64,000 nt of DNA, taken from positions 35,395 to 99,394 of the forward strand of contig JALVOC010000118.1 of NCBI GenBank assembly GCA_027032075.1, written 5' to 3'. Made by a program: the position numbers and the translations under genes. This document shows, one piece after another, positions 20,864-30,742 of this stretch. Each line of letters starts with the position of its first letter. Position 1 is the stretch's first letter. The notes below the pieces were generated by a model. It was not told the DNA's origin. It worked only from the letters and a program-made list of their open reading frames with translations, and did no database searches. This stretch comes from Chromatiales bacterium. Its GTDB lineage: Bacteria; Pseudomonadota; Gammaproteobacteria; UBA6429; Thiohalophilaceae.

Positions 20864-21403
20864 TCAGTTTTCCTCCAATAATGAATTCACGACGGCAGCC
20901 AGATCGTCATAGACCGGTACGCCTTCCAGCCCCTCCCCTTTTTCCAGGGTGCGCCGCCCTTTGCCGGTTTTGACCAGGATGGGCCGTGCACCCATGGTTC
21001 TGGCCGATTGCAGGTCACGCAAGGAATCACCGACCACGGGGACACCGGTGAGATCGACAGCAAAGTGTTGCTGGATCTGTTGTAACAGCCCCGGCATGGG
21101 TTTGCGGCAATCACAGTTGTCATCCGGCCCGTGCGGGCAATAGGCGATGTAATCTATGGCGCCGCCCTTTTCCGCCAACAGCCGTGCCAGCTTGTCGTGC
21201 ATTGCCGCAAGTGTCGCCTCGTCGTAAAAACCGCGCGCGATACCGGACTGATTGGTGGCAACGGCCACGGTGTAGCCTGCCTGTTTCAGGCGGGCAATTG
21301 CTTCAAGGCTGCCTGGCAGGGGGATGAATTCCTCCACGGATTTGATATAGGCATCCGAATCCTCGTTGATAACGCCGTCACGATCGAGAATGATCAGTTT
21401 CAT
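20864..21403 (-). CDS. gmhB: GmhB, D-glycero-beta-D-manno-heptose-1,7-bisphosphate 7-phosphatase
   Basis: A 179-residue HAD-superfamily phosphatase in the ADP-heptose pathway for lipopolysaccharide inner core. The nucleophile motif is LDRDGVINEDSDAYI at the N-terminus, motif II is in ATNQSGIARGF, and the zinc-binding cysteine/histidine loop characteristic of GmhB is YCPHGPDDNCDCRKP. Standard length. It forms a two-gene unit with plsC. Confidence 0.95.
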   Translation of the reverse strand: MKLIILDRDGVINEDSDAYIKSVEEFIPLPGSLEAIARLKQAGYTVAVATNQSGIARGFYDEATLAAMHDKLARLLAEKGGAIDYIAYCPHGPDDNCDCRKPMPGLLQQIQQHFAVDLTGVPVVGDSLRDLQSARTMGARPILVKTGKGRRTLEKGEGLEGVPVYDDLAAVVNSLLEEN

Positions 21404-21485
21404 CTGTTTTCAGCCAGGGAACGCACAGAGGTTAATCACGGCCTTGAAGAATACGGGTGGGTAAGCGAAACATATTGATAAAGCA

Positions 21486-21815
21486 TCAGTCCCTGAATTC
21501 CGACACGCGGATACGGCCGTTGACCATTTTGGATTCGCGCTGCATGATTTTTTCCATTTTCGCCCAGAAAGCCTCGTTAAGATCGAAATCCGCCGCAATG
21601 GCAGTGCCAATCAGGAGGATAAACAGATCCGCCACCTCTTCCGCCAGTGCCGCCTTGTCCTTGCCTTTGGTGACGCAGGCGGAGATTTCGCCAAGCTCTT
21701 CGGCCATCAGGGCGATGCGGTAGGTCAGCTCCTCCCCGCCGGTGTTTTTGAAATCATGCTTGTCATGGAAAGCCTGGACCACGGCGAGCATTTCCTTGTA
21801 GGAGTCTTTGTTCAT
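21486..21815 (-). CDS. MazG-like nucleotide pyrophosphohydrolase
   Basis: A 109-residue, all-helical protein. The metal-binding acidic signatures of the MazG/dUTPase-2 superfamily are MAEELGEISACV (about residues 36-47) and EEVADLFILLIGTA (about 59-72). Single-domain members hydrolyse non-canonical or excess NTPs to NMPs; the substrate here cannot be told. It lies 24 bp downstream of glyS on the same strand. ATG at 21815. Confidence 0.85.
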   Translation of the reverse strand: MNKDSYKEMLAVVQAFHDKHDFKNTGGEELTYRIALMAEELGEISACVTKGKDKAALAEEVADLFILLIGTAIAADFDLNEAFWAKMEKIMQRESKMVNGRIRVSEFRD

Positions 21816-21839
21816 GGTTTTAGTATCGCTCGTAACAAA

Positions 21840-23909
21840 TCACTTCTGCAGCCGCGAGATATCCGCCACCTGCAGGAACAACCCATGCAGCTGGTTCAGC
21901 AAGGCGATGCGATTGTCCCGCAGGGTTTTGTTTTCATCCATCACCATCACCTCGTCAAAGAAGTTGTCCACCGGTTCCCGCAGTTCGGCCAGTTTTTGCA
22001 ACGCCGCTTCGTAATCGCCTTTCTCCAGCAAAGGGGAGACGCTTTTGCTCAAGGCAGTGAGGCTGGCGTAAAGGTTCTTTTCACCTGCCTCCTGAAACAA
22101 TGCCGCATCGACGTTACCGGGCAGTTTGCCTTTCACTTTTTTGAGGATATTGCCGATACGTTTGTTGGCGGCAGCCAGACTTTCCGCCTGCGGCAGTTTA
22201 CGGAAGGTGCTCACTGCGTGGATGCGTTTGTCGATATCCACCGGGCGGGGCAGGTGAAGCGCGGTAACCGCGTCCAGCACATCGGCAGGGATGCCCTGTT
22301 CATGATAGTAGGCGCGCAGGCGGTCGAGAATGAAGGCCATTACCGGCGCTACCGCCTTGGAGGCACAGAGTTCGCGTTTGTAATGGCCGGCGGCCTGTTG
22401 CAACAACTGATGCAGATCCAGATCAATCTGCTTTTCTATCAGGATGCGCAACACACCCAAAGCGGCCCGGCGCAGTGCATAGGGATCCTTGTCGCCGCTG
22501 GGGATCTGACCGATGGCAAAAATGCCCACCAGACTGTCGAGGCGATCCGCCAGGGCAACGGCTTGGCCGATCACCTCCTGTGGCAGGGTATCTCCGGCAA
22601 AACGGGGACGGTAGTGATCATCGATGGCCTGGGCCACCAGCGGATCCTCGCCATCGTGCAACGCATAGTAGCGGCCCATAATGCCCTGCAGGCTGGGAAA
22701 TTCCCCCACCATCTGGGTCATCAGGTCGCACTTGCTCAGTTCGGCGGCGCGCATCGCCAGCAGTTTGTCCCCGCCCAACTGTTCGGCAATGTTCCCGGCA
22801 AGTTTCGCCATGCGCTGGGTCTTGTCATACAGGCTGCCCAGTTTCTGCTGGAAAACCACGGATTGCAGTTCACTGATGTGGTGCGCAAGACTCTGTTTGC
22901 GATCCTGGTTCCAGAAGAATTCCGCATCGGCAAAACGGGGGCGGATGACACGCTCATTTCCTTCGCGCACTCTCTCGGGATCCCGGCTTTCGATATTGCT
23001 GATGGTGATAAAGTGCGGCAGCAATTTCCCCTGCTGGTCGACAAGATGGAAGTATTTCTGATTGGTTGACATGGTCGAGACCAGCGCCTCGGCAGGTACC
23101 TGCAGATAACGTTCTTCAAAGTTACCCGCCACCGCCACCGGCCATTCCACCATGGCGGTGACCTCGTCCAGCAGGGACTCATCGATCACCGCCTCGCCCT
23201 CGAGTTGCAGCGCGGCTTTTTCGGTCTGCGCCTTGATGGTCTGGCGGCGCCGGGCAAAATCAGCAATGACCCTGCCGCTGCTTTCCAGCAGCACCTCGTA
23301 ATCGGCAGGCACCGGGATGCTGATGTTTTCGGGGTGATGGAAACGGTGGCCGCGGCTGTTTCTGCCGGTTTTGATGCCGAGAATCTCCGCATCGATCACC
23401 TCCTCACCGAACAGCAGCACGACCCAATGCACCGGACGGACGAACTGGGCCTCGCCGGACCCCCAGCGCATGCGCTTGGGGATCGGCAGATGGTCGAGCG
23501 CGGCGGTGATGACAGCGGCTATCAAACCATTGGCCGGCTGGCCTTTCTGCTGATGGCGGAATACCAGCCAGCTGCCCTTGGGGGTTTCCAGTTTTTCCAG
23601 ATCCTCCACCGACACACCGCAGGAGCGGGCAAAACCCTCGGCCGCCTTCGTGGGGCAACCCTCCTCATCGAAGGCCGCCTGCACGGCCGGACCGCGTTTT
23701 TCGATGGCCTTGTCCGGTGTCTGCTCGGCCAGGCCCTTGATCAAGAGCGCAAGCCGGCGGGGGGTTGCAAACGGGTGAATCGAAGCAAAGGAGAGTTCGG
23801 CTTTTTTCAGGCCCTCACTCACACCCTCTTCGAAGGCCTGCATGAGCCGTTTGAGTGCCTTGGGTGGCAGCTCTTCGGTACCGATTTCAATCAGGAGGTC
23901 GCGGCTCAT
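21840..23909 (-). CDS. glyS: GlyS, glycyl-tRNA synthetase beta subunit
   Basis: A 689-residue subunit of the bacterial alpha2beta2 glycyl-tRNA synthetase. It starts [20 protein letters not shown], the standard beta-subunit N-terminus, and includes [20 protein letters not shown] and the C-terminal anticodon-binding segment [20 protein letters not shown]. Length matches E. coli GlyS (689). Its ATG overlaps the stop of glyQ by 4 bases (ATGA), so the subunits are translationally coupled. Confidence 0.99.
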   Translation of the reverse strand: MSRDLLIEIGTEELPPKALKRLMQAFEEGVSEGLKKAELSFASIHPFATPRRLALLIKGLAEQTPDKAIEKRGPAVQAAFDEEGCPTKAAEGFARSCGVSVEDLEKLETPKGSWLVFRHQQKGQPANGLIAAVITAALDHLPIPKRMRWGSGEAQFVRPVHWVVLLFGEEVIDAEILGIKTGRNSRGHRFHHPENISIPVPADYEVLLESSGRVIADFARRRQTIKAQTEKAALQLEGEAVIDESLLDEVTAMVEWPVAVAGNFEERYLQVPAEALVSTMSTNQKYFHLVDQQGKLLPHFITISNIESRDPERVREGNERVIRPRFADAEFFWNQDRKQSLAHHISELQSVVFQQKLGSLYDKTQRMAKLAGNIAEQLGGDKLLAMRAAELSKCDLMTQMVGEFPSLQGIMGRYYALHDGEDPLVAQAIDDHYRPRFAGDTLPQEVIGQAVALADRLDSLVGIFAIGQIPSGDKDPYALRRAALGVLRILIEKQIDLDLHQLLQQAAGHYKRELCASKAVAPVMAFILDRLRAYYHEQGIPADVLDAVTALHLPRPVDIDKRIHAVSTFRKLPQAESLAAANKRIGNILKKVKGKLPGNVDAALFQEAGEKNLYASLTALSKSVSPLLEKGDYEAALQKLAELREPVDNFFDEVMVMDENKTLRDNRIALLNQLHGLFLQVADISRLQK

Positions 23910-24802
23910 GCGGCGGCCCCCTTGTTGCTCAGCATGGGGAATCCCAGCGCCTCGCGGGAAGTATAGTAGGCCTCGGCCACGGCACGGGCGAGATCGCGCA
24001 CCCTGAGGATATAACGCTGCCGTTCGGTGACGGAGATGGCGTGCCGGGCGTCCAGCAGATTGAAGGTATGTGAAGCCTTCAGCACCTGCTCATACGCAGG
24101 CAACGGCAGGCCAAGCTCGATCAGTTTGCGGCTCTCGGACTCGCAGTGATCGAACAACTTGAAGAGGAAATCGACATCCGCATGTTCAAAGTTATAGGCG
24201 GATTGTTCCACTTCGTTCTGGTGGTAGACATCGCCATAGGTGACTTTGCCGAACGGACCGTCGGACCAGACAAGATCATAAATGCTCTCCACCCCCTGCA
24301 GGTACATGGCAATCCGCTCGAGGCCGTAGGTGATTTCCCCGGTGACCGGGCGGCAATCCAGCCCGCCAACCTGCTGGAAATAGGTGAACTGGGTGACCTC
24401 CATGCCGTTCAGCCATACCTCCCACCCCAGTCCCCAGGCGCCGAGGGAGGGCGATTCCCAGTTGTCCTCGACAAAGCGGATGTCGTGCACCAGCGGATCG
24501 ATGCCGAGCATTTTCAGCGAACCGAGATAGAGCTCCTGGATATCGAGAGGTGAGGGTTTGATCACCACCTGAAACTGATAATAGTGTTGCAGGCGGTTGG
24601 GATTGTCGCCATAGCGGCCGTCGGTCGGACGGCGGGAGGGCTGCACATAGGCGGACGCCCAGGGTTCCGGGCCGATGGCGCGGATATAGGTGGCGGTATG
24701 AAAGGTGCCTGCCCCCATTTCCATATCATAGGGTTGCAGCAGCACACATCCCTGATCGGCCCAATACTGCTGCAACGCAAGGATCAGGCCCTGGAAAGTC
24801 AT
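23906..24802 (-). CDS. glyQ: GlyQ, glycyl-tRNA synthetase alpha subunit
   Basis: A 298-residue catalytic subunit that activates glycine and charges tRNA-Gly. It begins [20 protein letters not shown] and contains [40 protein letters not shown] and [18 protein letters not shown] used the ATG at 24802. A TTG at 24832 adds SHKHHKTDV, equivalent to the short leader of E. coli GlyQ, and is a serious alternative. It heads the glyQ-glyS pair. Confidence 0.98.
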   Translation of the reverse strand: MTFQGLILALQQYWADQGCVLLQPYDMEMGAGTFHTATYIRAIGPEPWASAYVQPSRRPTDGRYGDNPNRLQHYYQFQVVIKPSPLDIQELYLGSLKMLGIDPLVHDIRFVEDNWESPSLGAWGLGWEVWLNGMEVTQFTYFQQVGGLDCRPVTGEITYGLERIAMYLQGVESIYDLVWSDGPFGKVTYGDVYHQNEVEQSAYNFEHADVDFLFKLFDHCESESRKLIELGLPLPAYEQVLKASHTFNLLDARHAISVTERQRYILRVRDLARAVAEAYYTSREALGFPMLSNKGAAA

Positions 24803-25082
24803 GACATCGGTTTTGTGGTGTTTGTGGCTCAAAGTCGTGCCTTGTTGGTCGCGGGCTGAAAAAATAGCCGCCATTATACCGGTGAGACAACGTTGCTGTA
24901 ACCGTTATGAGAACACGTTTTCTTGAAAAGACAAGGTTGTGGCCGGGCTTGAATCGGCGTTACTCTGGGGTTGTACCGGCATTCCTGACAGGCATCCCGG
25001 GCAGAAGTCGGGGAGAAAAACTCAAGTCTGTCAGGGGCGGGACGATGGAAGAAGTAACAGTTGTAAAAAGCAGGTGTGGTAT

Positions 25083-25652
25083 ATGAGTGAGATCCTGGAC
25101 CAGCCGGGGAATGTCGCCCAATGGCAAACCCTGGTATTTGAGGCAGAACAGCTCTGCGGTGTGGAGCTGGATGAAGAGCTGGAAAGTTATCTGGTGTTTA
25201 CCCTGATGCGCTACCTGCGCCGCCCGGAAATGGCGCAGCGCATTCTCGCCATCGATTTTCTCGAGGCCTGTCAGCAAAACGATCCGCAGCGCAGCGAATC
25301 ACTGCGCAATGTGGGCGATCAGTGTTTGCTGTTTTCCGGACTGTTTCCCCGGCGGGCGGAACGCCGTCGGGTCAAGGTCAGCTATTACGTCGATCTGGGG
25401 CGCAGCGCCTACCGCAACCTCGCCGACAGCCTGCACAGCATGACAAAACTGTTCGCCCAGCTGGCCGAGGAGTTTGTCGCCGCAATGGACACCCTGCAGG
25501 CCATCCGGGTGATGGCCGATCGAACCAACGGCCTGACCCCCCTGCAGAGCTATGAGTTGTGGAGTGACACCCAAAGCCGCATGGCATACCGGGAAGTGAC
25601 GCAGAAGAGCGCCGGCTCCCCGGTGATCGCGCAACATCACAAGCCGCATTAG
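25083..25652 (+). CDS. Conserved hypothetical protein, mostly helical
   Basis: A 189-residue protein from the ATG at 25083; the frame extends to 24939 without a better start. I do not recognise the family. It is hydrophilic, with no signal peptide or membrane helix, and predicted mostly alpha-helical (QWQTLVFEAEQLCGVELDEE, LVFTLMRYLRRPEMAQRILA, SLRNVGDQCLLFSGLFPRRA). The pattern of a conserved GDQCLLFSGLFP turn suggests a real family. It is divergent from glyQ and convergent with the FG-GAP lipoprotein. Function unknown. Confidence 0.8.
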   Translation: MSEILDQPGNVAQWQTLVFEAEQLCGVELDEELESYLVFTLMRYLRRPEMAQRILAIDFLEACQQNDPQRSESLRNVGDQCLLFSGLFPRRAERRRVKVSYYVDLGRSAYRNLADSLHSMTKLFAQLAEEFVAAMDTLQAIRVMADRTNGLTPLQSYELWSDTQSRMAYREVTQKSAGSPVIAQHHKPH

Positions 25653-25727
25653 GTGACAAGCTGCGGGAGGCGGTGCGGCTCTGCAGCCGGTTCGCAGTAT
25701 CTGCCGCCCGTCCCCGGGTGATGTCTC

Positions 25728-27920
25728 TTATTCAAAAACGTAAACCGCGCCGGCATCTAAAGCGGAATTATCCGCCTGATCACCATTGACTCCGGTGGCG
25801 TTACTGTCTTCGTTATCGGCGCCGACAGCGAGGGTGTCCTCGGAGAGTGATACGCTATAGCCAAACGCATCGAGTGTTTCCATATTGGATGGTTTTATAT
25901 AATAAAGCTGACTCCAGGTGGTGCCGTTGCGGGTGAAGACATATGCTGCACCGGCGCTGGCAGCGGTATTGTCCGCTTCGTTGCCGTTGATCCCGGTCGC
26001 ATTACTGTCCTCACCAATGGCGCCGACGGCCAGCGTGTCCTTTGCCAAAGACACACTGCTACCAAACAGATCATTCGCTTCCGTATTGGAGGCCTTGATA
26101 TAGGCCTGTTGGGTCCAGGTGGTGCCGCTGCGGGTGAAGACGTAAACCGCGCCGGCGCTGGCAGCGGAATCGTTCCCTTCGTTGCCGTTGATCCCGGTGG
26201 CATTGCTGTCCTCACTAATGGCGCCGACGGCCAGTGTGTCCCCCAGCAATGCCACGCTATAGCCAAAGCTGTCACCAGTGCCGGTATTGGAAGCCTTGAT
26301 ATAGGCCTGCTGGGTCCAGGTGGTGCCGCTGCGGGTGAAGACATAGGCCGCGCCGGAATCGGTCGCTGAATTGTCCGCACCGTTGCCGTTGATTCCGGTT
26401 GCAATACTGTCTTCAGCATAGGCACCGACAGCAAGGGTGTCACCTGACAAGGCGATGCTGATACCAAAGTTGTCAAAAGATTCAGTATTTGAACCCTTGA
26501 GATACGCCTGTTGTGTCCAGGTGCTGCCACTGCGGATGAAGATATATGCTGAACCGCCACCAGTTGCCCTTGCCCCGGCAGCCAGTGTGTCTCCCGAGAG
26601 GGCCACGCTATAACCGAAATAAGAATAACTGCCTGTGGAGGGCTTGATGTGTGCCTCTTGTGTCCAGGTGGTGCCACTGCGGGTGAAGACATAGACCGCG
26701 CCTGGCCCCGGCGCGGTGGGATCGCTGTCTTCCTGGTGTGCCCCGACGGCCAGCGTGTTACCGTCCTCGGACAAGGCAACGCTGAAACCAAAATAATCTT
26801 CCCTGTCCGTGTTGGAGGCCTTGATGTAGGCCTGTTGGGTCCAGGTGGTGCCGTTGCGGGTGAAGACATACACCGCACCGGAATTGCTGGCGGAATCGTC
26901 GCCTTCATAACCGTTTACGCCGGTCGAGGCGCTGTCTTCAGTGTATGCTCCGACGGCCATCGTGTCTCCTGCTACGGCCACACTCGTACCGAAGGCATCA
27001 CCCCCGCCGGTATTGGAAGCTTTGACATAGGCCTGTTGGGCAAACTCGGCCGCTGTTCTTCGGGTGGGGGTCAGGGTATAGGTTTTTGAGAGGGATGATG
27101 CGGAGACCACGATCGTGATTACAGGATTCACTCCTTCCGACAAGGTGATCAACTGACTGGTGTTATCTGCCCCGAGGGTGACGCCGTTGACCGTAATGGT
27201 CGCACCAGGGGTGGCGGAAGTGGCCTTCACCCGGATATCCCGCGCCAGAAAGCCAACCGTCGCCGTATAATCCGCCTGGCCGGGCTGGAATGTCTGATCG
27301 GTTGCGGCTGCCGTGGTACTCAAAGCGTCCAGACCCACCACGTTTACCGCCACCGAGGAAGTGACCGAAGTTCCGGCGGCGTTGGTCACCGTCAGGGTAT
27401 AAGTGGTCGGTACACCCGGTGCCACGGTCACCGGGGTGCCGGAGGTCACGCTGCCGGCACCGTTATCAATCACGCCGGTGCCGTTGCTGAACACCGCGGT
27501 GAGGGTAACGGTGGAGCCGGCGGTGATCACGGAGGCATCCGAGGTGAAGCTGGTAATGCTCGGTGGCGGCACCACCGTCACCGTCACCGTGGAGGTGACC
27601 ACTTCCCCGGAGGTATTCGCCACGGTGAGGGTATACGTGGTGGTGGTTGACGGGGTGACCGACACGGGGGTGCCGGAGGAGACACTGCCGACGCCGTTGT
27701 CGATCACGCCGGTGCCGTTGCTGAACACCGCGGTGAGGCTGACGCTGGCGCCTTCAGTGATAATGGTCGAACCGGCGGTGAAGCTGGAAATAGAGGGCTG
27801 TCCGCTCGCCGCCGAACCACCCCCTCCGCCACCTCCGCAGGCGGTCACTCCTAAAGCCAAAGCGTTGAAAATAACAGTGAAAGACAACCCCCAAGACAAA
27901 CCACGCAACCACTTGCCCAT
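25728..27920 (-). CDS. Large lipoprotein with bacterial Ig-like repeats, cadherin-like sandwich and FG-GAP beta-propeller
   Basis: A 730-residue exported lipoprotein. The signal ends ALGVTAC with lipid-modifiable Cys at residue 28, followed by a glycine run (CGGGGGGG). Residues ~42-200 are two near-identical Ig-like modules, each with SVxLTAVFSNGTGVIDNG. About 205-290 resembles a cadherin-like beta-sandwich (DYTATVGFLARDIRVKA). Residues ~297-730 hold seven FG-GAP/integrin-propeller repeats (FGxSVALSGDTLAVGA ... GAVYVFTRSGTTWTQQAYIK) with Ca-loop-like ExxSxATG(I/V)NG inserts. The DNA repeats are highly similar, so copy number can change. Likely cell-surface or periplasmic; ligand unknown. Confidence 0.85.
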   Translation of the reverse strand: MGKWLRGLSWGLSFTVIFNALALGVTACGGGGGGGSAASGQPSISSFTAGSTIITEGASVSLTAVFSNGTGVIDNGVGSVSSGTPVSVTPSTTTTYTLTVANTSGEVVTSTVTVTVVPPPSITSFTSDASVITAGSTVTLTAVFSNGTGVIDNGAGSVTSGTPVTVAPGVPTTYTLTVTNAAGTSVTSSVAVNVVGLDALSTTAAATDQTFQPGQADYTATVGFLARDIRVKATSATPGATITVNGVTLGADNTSQLITLSEGVNPVITIVVSASSLSKTYTLTPTRRTAAEFAQQAYVKASNTGGGDAFGTSVAVAGDTMAVGAYTEDSASTGVNGYEGDDSASNSGAVYVFTRNGTTWTQQAYIKASNTDREDYFGFSVALSEDGNTLAVGAHQEDSDPTAPGPGAVYVFTRSGTTWTQEAHIKPSTGSYSYFGYSVALSGDTLAAGARATGGGSAYIFIRSGSTWTQQAYLKGSNTESFDNFGISIALSGDTLAVGAYAEDSIATGINGNGADNSATDSGAAYVFTRSGTTWTQQAYIKASNTGTGDSFGYSVALLGDTLAVGAISEDSNATGINGNEGNDSAASAGAVYVFTRSGTTWTQQAYIKASNTEANDLFGSSVSLAKDTLAVGAIGEDSNATGINGNEADNTAASAGAAYVFTRNGTTWSQLYYIKPSNMETLDAFGYSVSLSEDTLAVGADNEDSNATGVNGDQADNSALDAGAVYVFE

Positions 27921-28026
27921 GTTAATTCCCCTGAAATAATTAGGTTATAAATCAATGGGCTAGCAACCTGAACCCATAAACCAACCATGAAGATAATCTA
28001 TTTTTATTAAAAAGATAATGCTTTTC

Positions 28027-28052
28027 ATCCCTCATTTGGGGTAAAGAGGGAT
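28027..28052. repeat. Short hairpin upstream of the PP-loop gene
   Basis: ATCCCTC at 28027-28033 pairs with GAGGGAT at 28046-28052 in the divergent gap between the FG-GAP gene and the PP-loop ATPase gene. It may be an operator or a transcript hairpin; there is no T-run. The remaining ~240 bp of this gap show no gene. Confidence 0.35.
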
Positions 28053-28186
28053 AAATTCGGGGGATCTGCTTCTCCGGTGTGGATTTTTTACTCTTTATTA
28101 CATCGGCTTGAGTGTTTCAGGCGGGCGGATTTTGTTATTCTACGTCGCTTTGCGGCAAACCCGTTCCCTGATTTTTCCCGTGTGTC

Positions 28187-29230
28187 ATGAATAAACAACG
28201 CAAGGCCATCTCCCTGATTTCCGGCGGCCTGGATTCCATGCTGGCCACCCGGGTGATTCTGGAGCAGGGTGTCCATGTCGAGGGGATCAATTTTTTCACC
28301 GGCTTCTGCGTGGAGGGCCATACCCACGCCATCCGCAAAAAGGATCGCAAAAAACCAAAGCGTAACAACGCCCTGTGGGTGGCGGAACAGCTCGGGATCA
28401 AATTACATATCGTTGACGTGATCGAGGAGTACAAGGAGGTGTTGCTCAATCCGAAGCACGGCTACGGGCAAAATATGAACCCCTGTCTTGACTGCAAGGG
28501 CTTCATGGTGCGCAAGGCGTACGAATGGATCCGGCAGCATGATTTTGATTTCATCATCACCGGCGAGGTGGTGGGGCAGCGGCCCATGTCACAACGCCGG
28601 GACACCATGCCGGTGATCCAGCGTGAATCGGGCGCCGGTGATCGGCTGCTGCGGCCGTTGTGCGCCAGACTGTTGCCGGAAACCCTGCCGGAACGCGAAG
28701 GCTGGGTGGATCGCGGCAAGCTTTACGATTTCAGCGGCCGGACACGCAAACCGCAAATGGCGCTGGCGGAACAGTTCGGTTTCAGGGAGTATGCCACGCC
28801 GGCGGGGGGCTGTTGTTTCCTCACCGACAAGGCCTATTCCGACAAGCTGGTGGACATGTGGCGGCATCGTCCGAGCCGGGACTATCAGCTGGATGACATC
28901 ATGCTGCTGAAAGTGGGACGGCACTTGCGGCCCCGCCCCAACTTCAAACTCATCATTGCGCGTGAGGAGGGCGAGAGCAAGTTCCTCGAGGGATATCGCA
29001 AGCAGTACCTGCATATGCACAGCCGCAGCCATCCCGGACCATTGGTGCTAATCGATGGGGATGTGAGTGAGAATGATATCGAACTGGCCGCCCGCATCGC
29101 TGCCCGTTTCGGTCAGGGGCGGGAGGCGAAAGAGGTGGCGCTGGAGCTGACCGATCTGCAGGGTGAGAGCAGAACATTGCGGGTTTCGCCCCTGAAACAG
29201 GAAGAGATTGCAGCCGAATGGTACGTGTAG
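28187..29230 (+). CDS. PP-loop ATPase related to tRNA thiolation enzymes, with NFACT-R-like tail
   Basis: A 347-residue protein. The PP-loop nucleotide site is ISLISGGLDSMLATRVIL (residues ~8-25). Catalytic-type cysteines occur in NPCLDCKGFMVRKAYEW (about 103-119) and in ATPAGGCCFLTDKAYSDKL. The C-terminal third (GRHLRPRPNFKLIIAREEGE) fits an NFACT-R-type RNA-binding domain. This architecture is found in proteins labelled ThiI- or MnmA-like but differs from true MnmA. A TusA-like sulfur carrier gene overlaps its 3' end, so sulfur transfer to RNA is the most likely role. Substrate unknown. Confidence 0.8.
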   Translation: MNKQRKAISLISGGLDSMLATRVILEQGVHVEGINFFTGFCVEGHTHAIRKKDRKKPKRNNALWVAEQLGIKLHIVDVIEEYKEVLLNPKHGYGQNMNPCLDCKGFMVRKAYEWIRQHDFDFIITGEVVGQRPMSQRRDTMPVIQRESGAGDRLLRPLCARLLPETLPEREGWVDRGKLYDFSGRTRKPQMALAEQFGFREYATPAGGCCFLTDKAYSDKLVDMWRHRPSRDYQLDDIMLLKVGRHLRPRPNFKLIIAREEGESKFLEGYRKQYLHMHSRSHPGPLVLIDGDVSENDIELAARIAARFGQGREAKEVALELTDLQGESRTLRVSPLKQEEIAAEWYV

Positions 29231-29478
29231 ACAAGGAACTGGATGCGCGGCGGATATTGTGCCCCCTCCCGGTGATCCGTGCGCAGGACGCCATTGCCGG
29301 CATGCAGGCGGGGGAACGCCTGCGCGTGGTTGCGACCGATCCCGGTGTGAAAAATGACATTCCCGCCTGGTGCCGCATCAATGGCCACAGGGTCGAGTCG
29401 ATAATCGAAGAAAATGATGAAATCACCATTACCATCGAGGTAGACGGACTTGGAACAGCCCCATCCAGCCAACACTGA
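29218..29478 (+). CDS. TusA-family sulfur carrier protein
   Basis: An 86-residue protein MVRVDKELDARRILCPLPVI. The CPxP motif (RRILCPLPVIRAQDAI) carries the persulfide cysteine of TusA/SirA-family proteins. The ATG at 29218 lies inside the last codons of the PP-loop gene (13-base overlap), and the following CDF gene starts within this one. The overlap suggests that it delivers sulfur to the PP-loop enzyme. General TusA roles in other sulfur-relay paths cannot be excluded. Confidence 0.88.
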   Translation: MVRVDKELDARRILCPLPVIRAQDAIAGMQAGERLRVVATDPGVKNDIPAWCRINGHRVESIIEENDEITITIEVDGLGTAPSSQH

Positions 29479-30634
29479 GGCAAAAGCCACCGGCAGGAAC
29501 AGCCGGCGTTACCGCGATACGGTGCGGGTGACGCAAATCGGGGCGGTGCTCGATACCCTGCTGGGCGTGGTGAAAATATTCGTCGGTCTGGCGGTTCAGT
29601 CCCAGGCATTGATCGCAGACGGCATCCACTCCCTCTCCGATCTGGCCACCGACGCCATTGTGCTCTATGCCGCCAGACATTCCCATCAGGATGCCGACGA
29701 GGAACACCCGTATGGTCACGGCCGGTTTGAAACAGTGGCCACCGTGGGCCTGGGGGTTGCGCTGATCGGGGTGGCGGTCGGGATTGCCATCGATGCCGCA
29801 CTGCGGTTGTTCAAGCCGGAGGAGTTGCCGCAATTCGGGGTGTTGCCCCTGATCGTTGCCGGGGTTTCCATCGTCAGTAAAGAGGCCATTTACCGCTACA
29901 CCATGAAGGTGGCCGACAAGTACAATTCTGATATGCTGCGTGCCAATGCCTGGCACAGCCGTTCCGACGCCATTTCGTCCATCATCGTACTGATTGGCGT
30001 AGCGGGCAGCATGGTTGGCATGTGGTACCTTGATGCGGTTGCCGCCATCGGCGTCGGTATCATGATTGCCAAAATCGGCTGGGATCTGGCCTGGTCGAGC
30101 GTCAGCGAGCTGGTGGACACCAGCCTGGAACCGCAGCGGGTAGAGGCGATCCGCAGGGCGATTCTGGCCGTGGACGGCGTCAAGGCGCTGCATATTTTGC
30201 GCACCCGCCGCATGGCCGGGAAGGCGCTGGTGGATGTCCATATCCAGGTGGATCCGCACATCAGCGTTTCAGAAGGACACTATGTCAGCGAGGCGGTGCA
30301 CGACAAAGTGACAAAAGAAATTGAAGATGTGGCGGATGTCATGGTACACATAGATCCGGAGGATGATGAAGCCGCCCCCTTGAATCGCCACCTGCCTTCC
30401 CGGCATGCGTTACAGGCCAGGCTGGAGCAGGCATGGCAAGGGGTGGAGGCAGCCGCCGATATCAAAGAGATTAAACTGCATTACCTGGATGGCAGGATAG
30501 AGGTCGACCTGATCCTGCCGCTGTCTGTGCTGGGGGAGGACCCATGCGCTGCAAAGGCGAGGCTACAACAATACTTTGAATCGGTGAGGGACGCCCTGGA
30601 GGAGGTCTCGGTCATTCGCCTGTATTTCCAGTAG
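29450..30634 (+). CDS. Cation diffusion facilitator (CDF) metal transporter
   Basis: A 394-residue inner-membrane transporter. The start appears to be a TTG at 29450, inside the tusA-like gene and preceded by GAGG. Six membrane helices occupy residues ~22-210. Metal-site motifs are ADGIHSLSDLATDAIVL (HxxxD-type) in helix 2 and AWHSRSDAISSIIVL (HxxxD) in helix 5. The His-rich HSHQDADEEHPYGHGRFE loop and a cytoplasmic ZT-dimer domain (residues ~215-300) follow. A further C-terminal extension of about 90 residues is longer than in E. coli FieF. Zn/Fe/Mn specificity is not assignable. Confidence 0.92.
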   Translation: MEQPHPANTEAKATGRNSRRYRDTVRVTQIGAVLDTLLGVVKIFVGLAVQSQALIADGIHSLSDLATDAIVLYAARHSHQDADEEHPYGHGRFETVATVGLGVALIGVAVGIAIDAALRLFKPEELPQFGVLPLIVAGVSIVSKEAIYRYTMKVADKYNSDMLRANAWHSRSDAISSIIVLIGVAGSMVGMWYLDAVAAIGVGIMIAKIGWDLAWSSVSELVDTSLEPQRVEAIRRAILAVDGVKALHILRTRRMAGKALVDVHIQVDPHISVSEGHYVSEAVHDKVTKEIEDVADVMVHIDPEDDEAAPLNRHLPSRHALQARLEQAWQGVEAAADIKEIKLHYLDGRIEVDLILPLSVLGEDPCAAKARLQQYFESVRDALEEVSVIRLYFQ

Positions 30635-30664
30635 TACCCGTTTTGGTGCGCGGACATATCTGAC

Positions 30665-30679
30665 GCACCAACATGGTGC
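30665..30679. promoter_or_regulatory. NtrC-binding site upstream of glnA
   Basis: GCACCAACATGGTGC matches the enhancer consensus GCACC-N5-GGTGC and is, from memory, identical to the strong site before E. coli glnA. A further partial dyad, TGGTGCG at 30644-30650 against CGCACCA at 30664-30670, suggests a second, weaker site. The site is about 65 bp upstream of the -24 element. Confidence 0.88.
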
Positions 30680-30742
30680 GCTTTGTTGCCGCCAGCACGG
30701 GTGACAGGACAAAAACCTTTTTAAATTCGGGTGCTTAGCAGG

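Noticed and set aside
21756..23069. 437-codon plus-strand open frame
   Set aside because: Antisense shadow of glyS, which matches the family at full length.
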